Source: Phellopilus nigrolimitatus (taxonomy: Eukaryota > Basidiomycota > Agaricomycetes > Hymenochaetales > Hymenochaetaceae). Taken from it: DNA of 16,046 bases. The DNA lies in contig JAJOHG010000509.1 in the NCBI GenBank assembly GCA_021029095.1, positions 1-16,046 of the forward strand, written 5' to 3'. Under the pieces are notes generated by a model. That model was not told the DNA's origin and made no database searches. It was given only the letters and a program-made list of their open reading frames with translations. Position numbers and translations under genes: made by a program. Position 1 is the first letter of the stretch. Each line of letters begins with the position of its first letter. Positions 9,150-16,046 of the stretch are shown here, one piece after another.

Positions 9150-10893
9150 TCACAGTTCCTGACACCATCCCTCCACGATGCCTCCAACTCTCTCTACGAG
9201 CTGGTCGTAATCTACGTTCTGCGAACGGATGAACAGCCCGCAGTGCGCAGCGACCTCATCCTCGACGCCCTTGATTGTCACGCCAACCCACTTGTCACGC
9301 GAGCCGAAGTGGTGCAGCAACGGCGGCCGCGCATCTGCAGGCGCCGCGCGCGCATGTGGGAGCACAATGAAGTGTCGTGCGGGGCGCACACCGCCACGCT
9401 TGCGCTCTTGCGCACGTTGCTTCCGGAGAGCCTTCTCCGCATCCTTGCGCGCCTTGGCCTGCGCGCGCTCCGAGGCGGGGGTCGCATCCGGTTCGGCAAA
9501 CTGAGCGAGGTCCGCAGTGTTTGACGGTAGCGCGTCCGTTTCTGGATGCACTCCTTCTTTCCCATCTTCTTCTCCCTCTTTTTCTTCTCCTTCTCCCGCT
9601 TCTTCTTCCTTCCCTGTCCCAACGGTCTGCGTCCAGACGTTCACCCAGCGGCCGTCCCATCGCTCGAGTAGCTGGTAGCGCGAGGTCAGACCGGCGGGGT
9701 CGAACATGCAGATACCGAACTCGAAGTGTTCAACAACCCACGCGGTCATCGCACTGAGCGGATCGTCCGAATGCTTGCGCAGCCAGAGCACGAGAGGAGA
9801 GTCTGCCTTTTGCGTGAGTTTGTTAGCCGCGCGCTCGAGCTTGTCTGCAAATGACGTGGGAAGCGGAGGAAGATTCGAGAGGACGGCGGTAGTGGAGGAG
9901 TTCGTGAAGGAGGAAACGAGGGATCGCATTGAGAAGGTCGGAGAAGGGGAGTGGGGAGGTGTACTACTGCTCTGTGATTTTATTTCCGGACGGCTTGAGG
10001 CTGAGAAGGGGTGTTTTAGCTTGCTATATTTTACCATTAAAGAAACAACGCGAGAACTTACATGAGAAGGATGCTTTATGCGCCTCCCACTCGTCATGCA
10101 TTTGGGAGCCGGTAGATGTGGGAGAGCGCAAGGGAGAATCGAGAGATGCACCGTGACTCAATGCTTTGATTTCAAGTCGCGTAAATTAGACCAGAATGTG
10201 AGGTGGAAAGGAAACATCCGTACCTTCGCGTGATTTCTCGTTCCCATTCTCCACGTCGTCGCTATGTACGATTTGCAGCACATCCTCGTCATTCAGCTCC
10301 CTCTCCGTCTTCATCTTCTTTCCATTATCTTTTGGAAAAAGCGACGCGATCCCACTGATGATGACGTGCGGATGCATGCCGAGATAGGGAACGTCGAACG
10401 CCACGAGACCGATGATGCGTTTCGACTCCGCAGATGAGCCCGTCGCCGCTTCCGAAGCGAGTAAGCCACCCATGGAGTGTGCCAAAAGGATGACGGGGCC
10501 AGGAGGTTGAGTACTTAGCCTAACGCATTATCATTTCAATTGTTTGGGATGATACTTGGAGCTGAAGCTGAGCGCGCGCACCATTGCAAGAAATTACGCG
10601 TCGCCTCTACGATTGGTTTCCGACTCTTGTATGTCGGGTACATACAGCTCTCGAGCGCGAATTTCTTGGGCAGGCGGCTGCGGAGGTATTCGTGCAGATC
10701 GGTAGGGAATGCCTGTCCATCATGACAGGCTTAGCTCGATAGACCAGACTGCTGGACATGAACGACAATCTAACCTGAAATGAGGTGTGATCGCCTGTTT
10801 TATGTATAAAACACAGCAATCTTCGATCGCAGATCTATACGCACCTCGAAATCCATGGATATAAACAAGGCGAAGAATGGTTTGGCTCGACAT
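9150..10893 (-). CDS. Alpha/beta-hydrolase fold serine esterase/lipase-like protein
   Basis: Likely an intracellular ester hydrolase; the substrate cannot be read from the sequence. I read six exons: 10893-10845, 10794-10775 (only 20 nt), 10712-10582, 10519-10224, 10163-10062 and 10000-9150. Introns are 50-62 nt and GT-AG. They join to 1449 nt, 482 residues. The start ATG begins MSSQTILRLVYIHGFRGD, with HG (13-14) as the usual oxyanion-hole element. The nucleophile elbow is AHSMGG, with Ser82. A conserved-looking block VAFDVPYLGMHPHV follows. The C-terminal VEDEVAAHCGLF (His452) is the best candidate for the catalytic histidine. Between them lie a Glu/Gly-rich tract (about 330-348) and an Arg/Lys/Ala-rich, helical-looking tract (about 375-401), probably a disordered insertion. 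No signal peptide or membrane segment is evident. Membership of a named lipase subfamily is not claimed. Confidence 0.88.
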
Positions 10894-11197
10894 CCTTGAG
10901 CTCAGTGTCCAGAGATTTTGTCGAACAAATTTATCCCGAAACAGGTAGCACAAAAAGACTTCTGAGATCCAGATAAACAAGCTGTCAGTAGTTGCCAATG
11001 GCCATCGAGAATAAAATTTCGGAAACGGAGTCGCTGCAGCAGACAAGTAGCAGCCTGAGGTCACTGAGTATTTCCGTACGCCACACGGGAGCGAAACTTC
11101 CCACTTAAGGTACGGGAGTACTTATAAACTTGGCGCTAACCCAAGCTGCTTAATCTGGCCGCATTCGACGATGAGCAAAATAACTTCAACACATCAT
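10894..11197 (-). promoter_or_regulatory. 5' flank of the alpha/beta-hydrolase gene
   Basis: This is the upstream region of the minus-strand hydrolase gene. A minus-strand frame runs through it and across the start site, but it extends into the first intron and has no recognisable content. No clear TATA box was identified. Nothing else was seen. Confidence 0.3.
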
Positions 11198-11410
11198 CTC
11201 AAAATTCGTAAATTTTGAGTTTTGGTAGACTTACTTAAAGGAATTTCCTTTTTATATTTTTTACAAATGACTTGGATTTTAACTCCCATGCCAAACTTGT
11301 AAATTTTGACCGAATATTTTCAAGATTTTTGCCGCCCTAATAAGGGAACTACTTATTAATTTTATATTTGCTATAATTATCTAATAATACACTAATTATG
11401 GAAGTTCGTA
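11198..11410. repeat. AT-rich patch with short perfect palindromes
   Basis: The patch is clearly more AT-rich than its neighbours. It contains a perfect hairpin, CTCAAAATT-CGTA-AATTTTGAG, at 11198-11219, and another, AAAGGA-ATT-TCCTTT, at about 11236-11250. A related word, TTGTAAATTTTGAC, occurs near 11298-11311. No coding sequence is visible. It could be a decayed MITE, a matrix-attachment-like segment or simply AT-rich intergenic DNA. I could not identify terminal inverted repeats or a target duplication. Confidence 0.4.
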
Positions 11411-11699
11411 CCCAATAGCCCATCCACAAGAGACAAGGGATATTGGAGTTGCTGTAGCATGTACATGTATGCGCTCATACACTTTGAACTCATTTCAGTC
11501 AATGCGAAAAAATAAGAGAAGCTGACGAGATCGTGTACTATACGTGAGATTTTTGGACTGAAAAGAGGTTTATAAGAGAAAAGGGGAAAGAAGCGTGTAC
11601 TTATACTTGCCTCATATTCCTCCCTTTCGAAACCTTACTTGTCCGGAGGATCGTCTCTTCATGAAGCAATATAAATAACGATATTGTCCATCCCAATCT
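11411..11699. other. Spacer left of the decayed oxygenase relic
   Basis: No intact gene is visible. Near 11640-11690 the minus strand still reads DNIVIYIAS before a stop, which may be the last trace of the C-terminal part of the neighbouring oxygenase relic. Two similar words occur at about 11533-11548 and 11596-11610 (GTGTACTATACGTG, GTGTACTTATACTTG). Nothing else was identified. Confidence 0.35.
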
Positions 11700-12895
11700 C
11701 TAGGTGAGGAGTTTTCACCGGTATCCCGTCCATTTGATAGCCTTGCTCCATGACACTAGTGCGTGCCGTAGCCTCCGTATCGGTCCGAGTATTTCAAGTA
11801 TAGATGGAAAATGTTCAGGATGATCATCGGAGTGGAGAAGACTATAGTAAGTACAAGACGGTAGTCTCTTTGGATTTGTTCCAGGGTATGGACGATGCCA
11901 GAGTAAGAAGCGACCACGGACGTCGAAAGTGCGCTCCGATGTGCGAGGTCATATGACTTGATTTTTCCCGCATGCAGTGACTAGGGTCGTCCACCGGTGA
12001 ATTGAGAAGGAAGAACATTGACAACAGTCACAAATCTGCCTTCCGACGTGTCACTATGAAACTCCTTGAGATGTAGCAATAAACTTATGTATACAGATTA
12101 AACCTACCTTTCAAGGTGGCCTAGACTATAAATCGAAAAATCAATTACTGGAAGGGAAAACAAAAATATTTAGATTCACGAGGACCCCTCCTTATGTAGC
12201 GTTAATCTCTCGAGTTGACACTTCTTTGTCTCAAGGTCACTGATGTCGAGCTCTCCACAAAAGGTAGAAAAAAGCCCGCCTGAACCATTGCTCCCACGCA
12301 GGATTGTCGAAGCTAACCTGTCTGGTTTAATGTGGTTGAGTGATTCGTGGACACGTACTTGATCCGAGAGCACTCCAAGTTCGCCCGCTTCACCCCCAGT
12401 TCAACATGTGTCTTCTCGTAACTATCAATGGTTCCTCGACCATCTCTTTCGCTCAGAGGCAATCCTATAGGGTCTAGACCAGTGATATTGAGATATGGGT
12501 TCGGGTCCCATCAATAGAATAGCGGTGCGAGTAAACGAATGCCCCATCAAACCCGAAGCCCTTGGAAACGACAGACTCAAGGTCTACCTGAAAAACAATT
12601 TGCACTGAAATTTGGCGAGATAGTAGCTAAGTTAAGGATTACGCACCCTAATATTTGTCGACGGATCGATCAGAGGCTTCAAATCCTCTTCGTCGTCGTC
12701 GCCATCCGACTGACTATCAGCATCATCTTCCGAGTCCTCGAAAATCTTCGTCGGAATGTCTCCGCTGCGTGTCCTCGATTTCTGCGCGTCGGCTCTCGGA
12801 CGCGGAGGTGAATTCGATTTGTCACCTGGTGCTTTGCCTGAGCTGCTCAGGTCAATAACTAGCAGATCTCTTGTATCTGAAGGAGCCTCTTGCAT
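11700..12895 (-). pseudogene. Decayed 2-oxoglutarate/Fe(II) oxygenase-like gene
   Basis: Pieces of one protein family appear in order but in shifting frames. They are: an acidic N-terminus from ATG 12895 to 12647; a GT-AG intron 12646-12588; VDLESVVSKGFGFDGAFVYS (12587-12528) then HRYS; shifted, PNPYLNITGLDPIGLPLSER (near 12507-12448); GEAGELGVLSDQVRVHES and KPDRL; shifted, SFDNPAWEQWFRRAFFYLL; shifted, CGELDISDLETKKCQL up to KEGSS and a stop at 12178-12176; FHSDTSEGRFVTVVNVLPS (12061-12005) and FTGGRP, then TAG at 11983-11981; LSTSVVASYSGIVHTLEQI, RDYRLVL; shifted, LRHALVSWSKAIKWTGYR, then TGA at 11717-11715. From memory this resembles the large agaric family of prolyl-4-hydroxylase-type Fe/2OG proteins. 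Candidate iron ligands (HxD at 12058-12050, His at 11890-11888) and the 2OG Arg (11860-11858) are still visible. Several indels and at least two in-frame stops argue that it is not functional. Confidence 0.68.
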
Positions 12896-13199
12896 GAGAC
12901 CAGATGGGGTTTGCGACGATGGCCAGGTGTAAGTAGTGTCGTGTACTCCTCGCAGCGTCAGAGGCGCGCCCAAACACGCGTGACATCACGCAATTTCAAT
13001 TTGTGTTTGTCTTGTGAGTCCATGTAAGTCCAAACACTATCATGCGATTTTATAACGCGCAACTCATTCTGGTATATAAAGCCCTACTAAGCTTTCGCAA
13101 TTACTTATTACTCGTCCTTTAGACTAAGTGTATCCATATGTTTGTGACTTTATTATCGTCATGCATGAGAACCCCAATTTCCAACGACCATTACGAACC
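12896..13199. other. Spacer between the oxygenase relic and the GH5 gene
   Basis: The interval holds the former promoter of the minus-strand relic: a TATAAAAT word reads on the minus strand at 13053-13046, about 150 nt above its ATG. On the plus strand TATATAAA lies at 13073-13080 and is followed at 13138 by a 56-codon ATG frame that runs antisense into the last GH5 exon. A CRE-like TGATGTCA reads on the minus strand near 12990-12983. The GH5 3' untranslated region also lies here. No confirmed gene. Confidence 0.4.
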
Positions 13200-14911
13200 T
13201 CAGAGCAGGTTCGCTGAGAAGTCAAATGCTGATGAAGCTTGCAAAGCCGTCTGTGAGGCCGCCTTCAATGTATTCCAGGACGGATCAGTGTTAACTGCAA
13301 TCTCGTAGTCCGTACCGCCCTAAATACCGAACAGTATTAGCATGACAATAGAGTCGACGGTTGGGTATACAAATCTGTACTTACATGAGGATCAGCGTTA
13401 GGAATGACCTGCCAGTACATCCAGGGCACTCCCGCCGCCGTGATTTGCTTCGTCCACTTCTGTATGTTGCTGTTTCGGGTCCCTGCGTCAAGCACGCTTC
13501 CGGACGGGCAATTGTTATTCGACGTGGAAAAATAGCAGGCACCCCTAAAAATGCACAGTAAGCCGCCTTTTTCGTGTTAGAAATTAAAACTTGGAGATTC
13601 GTTTCGTACCATTCTTGGAAAATAAGTTTCTTCCCTGCAGCTTGCGCCTGTTTGACTTTCGACTGTATCTTCGAGGTATCGAAGTCCCCTTCGCCATACG
13701 CATGGATGGCAACAATGTCAAGCGCAGGGCAAGACAACCAGTCTGACTGTACCGACTCGTCGAGATAGGATGCACCGCCCGTGGTGACGAGGATCTGTGA
13801 CGATTATGAGTACACAAATTTTTATTGGTTCGAAAATAAATAACACGTACCCCGCTGTTGTTGCCTAGCTCGGTCTTAATTGTACTGGCCCGGTCGCATT
13901 GCCTAATTTCCGCTAGTCGTTAGGACCTCTCAAAAGGAAGAATGCGAGTATGCGCCTACTCACCAGGATTGGTGTTCTGAAATGAATTGTGCACCCTAAA
14001 TTCAATGATTGTATGTTAATTCGTTTCCTCGATGCTTAAAAGCTGCAGCATTTACCTGGCCAATCATGGCTTCATTCTGCGCCTCGAATGCAAATATATA
14101 GTCGGAGAGCTCCTTCCATGGTTTGTTCAGCGTCGAATGATTGTGATTCTGTGCATAACATATTATCAGGAACAACATTGCGTCTATTAGTAGAACAAAA
14201 TCATTTTCGCACCAGAACATGGCGCAATCTATTATCGAATTGTGTCGAGGCCTTTTCCGAAGTATAAAACGTTCCTGAAGGGCAAACAATATTGTTAGCA
14301 GACCAGTGTTTCGTGAGGAGATTTACAACTTACCGGTCCCATATGTTGAGCCGTAAACATCTTTCCCTTGAAGAGCATTGAAACTATGCATGCTTATCAT
14401 CAACTTCGAAAATAGTCAGAAAGAATTTATGAGATAAATGATAACGGTAAAGACCGACCTTGATGTTATGGGCTTTCGCATCGACCATGAACGCGTCAAG
14501 TTTGTTGAGAACGGTATCATCGTACGTGCCAATCTCTTTAGGCTCCAACGAAGGGTAGCTGGTGATTTTCGTGCCCTTACCAAAGAAACTGTTAGTGTAA
14601 CAAATTCAGATTTCTTATTATGTACGTACCTTGGTAGACCCCTGTCGACTGACCATCGAGCCAAACGCGAAGCACTTTCATGCCTGCATCTTGCAAGCCC
14701 CTAGTGCCAAATTATGATCAGAACTCTTGCTCCATAGAAACTGAATCGCATATGAGAGTACTTACTGCAGGAGCGTAGTGCGATCGCTTTCAGACAAACC
14801 AGCCGCATAATACAAGTTTGAACCAGCGAAGGAGTTGGCGGCCCGGGCAAAGTGTCCAATGTTCGAAACGCACGCCAGTGCTGTTAGAAGGAAAGTGGGG
14901 CCGAGCTTCAT
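13200..14911 (-). CDS. Secreted glycoside hydrolase family 5 endo-mannanase-like enzyme
   Basis: Predicted exported beta-glycanase, closest in appearance to fungal GH5 endo-beta-1,4-mannanases, with activity on mannan or cell-wall glucan. Start MKLGPTFLLTALACVSNIGH, a signal peptide ending near ARA (residue 24), then NSFAGSNLYYAAGL. Exons as read: 14911-14766, 14700-14626, 14588-14459, 14403-14334, 14274-14213, 14148-14056, 13995-13964 (32 nt), 13902-13851, 13794-13610, 13544-13385, 13319-13200; 1125 nt, 374 residues. Landmarks: VLRVWLDGQS, ISMHSFNAL, FEAQNEAM with acid/base Glu187, IHAYGEGDF with His251, FQEWGACYF with nucleophile Glu281, and MYWQVIPNADPH. The order and both catalytic Glu fit clan GH-A. 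No carbohydrate-binding module is present. The exon 2/3 junction is uncertain: a canonical 54-nt intron (14629-14576) would leave the frame off by one, so I used a shorter 37-nt intron; a 64-nt intron with a GTCTAC donor is another in-frame option. The exact specificity is not certain. Confidence 0.9.
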
Positions 14912-15218
14912 GTCTCGGAATGTAGTTCGCCTTGCTGCGTAAAGGAGTGAACTGGGGAGGTGGGTATGCCAGAACTTTAGGATATGTGGTCGACATCCTA
15001 TGTTGCGCTCTCTTATACTCGAGGAAGATCGGCGTCCTGAGATCTGCAGATAGCATGGACCGATTGTCGAGCAAAGGTTAAAAAGTTCTTTGGACAGATC
15101 TGGAAGGCGTAACCTCCGGCAAGCTGTGGTGAACGTAGGTGACATGTTGAAAGCATGTGGATCTATTATCACGAGTCTCTCGTCAAAGATTTGCACGCAA
15201 GTTGCGAGCACGTGTCTT
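14912..15218 (-). promoter_or_regulatory. Promoter region of the GH5 gene
   Basis: Upstream region of the secreted glycoside hydrolase. A TATAAGA word on the minus strand at 15017-15011, about 100 nt above the ATG, is a plausible TATA box. A CTGGGG word at 14952-14957 fits the SYGGRG consensus of the fungal carbon-catabolite repressor CreA/Cre1, which would suit a plant-polysaccharide enzyme. One such short match is expected often by chance, so regulation is only suggested. Confidence 0.35.
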
Positions 15219-15541
15219 CCTCCGATGCAATATACTTATATTGAGGCGTTCCCAAGGAGTCTCATAAACATGCTTGTTGGTGTCTGTACCTTGCGTCTCG
15301 CGTTATTACGTTCTTTTGTCTCCCTAACACTTCTCACCTATGTAATATATTCACATTGAGCCGTATCCAAGTCGTTTATCCTATATGCACGCTCACCAGC
15401 TTCTGTACCTCGCGCCGTGCATTATCACATTCCTCTCTTTTCCTCCGATGCAGTATTGAGTCGTTTCCAGTTCATTTCATGTACACGCTCGCCAAATTCT
15501 GCACCTTGTGTCGTACATCATCACGTTTCTCTCTTTTCCTA
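15219..15541 (+). repeat. Three-unit diverged tandem repeat
   Basis: Three consecutive units begin CCTCCGATGCAATAT (15219), CCTATGTAATAT (15337) and CCTCCGATGCAGTAT (15442), with spacings of about 118 and 105 nt. Each then carries an ATTGAG(G/C/T)CGT-TCCA block, a CATGC/GCACGCTC block, a CTGTACCT(T/C)GCG or CTGCACCTTGTG block, and a TTATCAC/TTCTCTCTTTT pyrimidine end. Divergence is substantial, so the array is old. It sits upstream of the GH5 gene and has no coding character that I can see. Confidence 0.7.
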
Positions 15542-16046
15542 CAATAGGCAAGTTGCAATTTGAAGAGAAGACTTGGAAATTGGTAGACGACGAATGCGCT
15601 TGCATTAACTCGCGCTCGAATCACTAATTTCCAGGCACTCACTGCTCTGTTCGTACCGTACTCATTTTGCGTGCCTGCATCTTCTTCATGCCCGCTCGAG
15701 CCTCCTTCCAATTCTGCCACCGCGTGGACGGTGGTATGGTGAGGAACATCAATCGAACGCCACGATCGAGGCGTGGATAGGGAAGTTCTTCAAGAGCGGT
15801 GCCGTGTTTGAACGAGTTAGGCGGACTCCGCTCACATCAGAATCGTCAGGCTCAGAAGGGTTTAAAAAATCTGTTGGAAAAAAGCGCGTCCCCCTGCAAA
15901 CGCGACAATGGATTGACAAAAATAATTTAAAAAGGAAGTTCACTTACCAGCGACAAAAATCGCTGGAAACGACACGAAACGCATCATCCCGAGCGAGGAA
16001 AGGAGCGAATAGCTTTTCAAAGGCTTTCTCATTCTCTTTTTCTATT
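15542..16046. other. Right edge, possible partial coding sequence, strand unclear
   Basis: Two incompatible readings exist. On the plus strand one frame is open from 15609 to the window end; it has no ATG, but a CTAAT...TTTCCAG acceptor-like site precedes 15635. On the minus strand an ATG at 16032 (or 15987) opens a signal-peptide-like start (MMRFVSFPAIFVAG) that ends at a strong GTAAGT donor (15947). A TTTGCAG acceptor at about 15894 follows, but the frame after it (FFPTDFLNPSEP, then SNTAPLLKNFPIHASIVAFD) is off by one. A second shift near 15755 would lead into VPHHTTVHAVAELEGGSSG. The minus-strand pattern could be a gene with indels or an incorrectly guessed intron. I recognise no family. 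Confidence 0.25.

Noticed and set aside
9377..9757. Plus-strand open frames opposite the hydrolase last exon
   Set aside because: They are antisense shadows caused by high GC and the charged low-complexity tract of the real minus-strand exon.
10720..11064. Minus-strand open frame of 114 codons across the hydrolase start
   Set aside because: It reads through the first two exons and introns of the hydrolase in the wrong frame; the spliced reading gives the conserved YIHGFRGD start.
12480..12515. tRNA T-arm-like hairpin ATGGG-TTCGGGT-CCCAT
   Set aside because: No acceptor, D or anticodon stems surround it, and it lies within the decayed oxygenase reading frame.

Overview
The window looks like nuclear DNA from a basidiomycete fungus, most likely a mushroom-forming Agaricomycete. 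The evidence is many short GT-AG introns of about 50-65 nt, compact intergenic spaces, and close similarity of the predicted proteins to agaric families I recognise. Every recognisable gene lies on the minus strand. No tRNA, rRNA, CRISPR array, operon or bacterial-type feature was seen.

Layout from left to right. Bases 1-430 hold no gene. A near-perfect long inverted repeat lies at 433-1246, with two 302-bp arms around a 175-nt spacer; it resembles a foldback or MITE-type transposable element. A complete 15-exon Drs2-type P4-ATPase (aminophospholipid flippase) spans 1639-6291 and yields 1292 residues when the exons are joined. A small doubtful gene or gene remnant lies at 6662-7029. Bases 7030-9149 contain nothing I can support apart from a hairpin built on GACGTC palindromes. 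A complete six-exon alpha/beta-hydrolase of 482 residues lies at 9150-10893. An AT-rich, palindrome-bearing patch lies at 11198-11410. A heavily frameshifted relic of an agaric 2-oxoglutarate/Fe(II) oxygenase family lies at 11700-12895. A secreted GH5-type endo-mannanase-like glycoside hydrolase with 11 exons lies at 13200-14911 and has one awkward exon 2/3 junction. A three-unit diverged tandem repeat lies at 15219-15541, and the right edge is ambiguous.

The genes do not form an evident pathway. The flippase acts in Golgi/endosomal membranes, the hydrolase is probably an intracellular esterase, and the GH5 enzyme is exported for polysaccharide breakdown or wall remodelling. I found no convincing new multi-gene system. 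The items most worth checking are the long hairpin element, the decayed oxygenase that still shows its metal-binding residues, the exon 2/3 problem in the GH5 gene, and the 18-nt microexon in the flippase.
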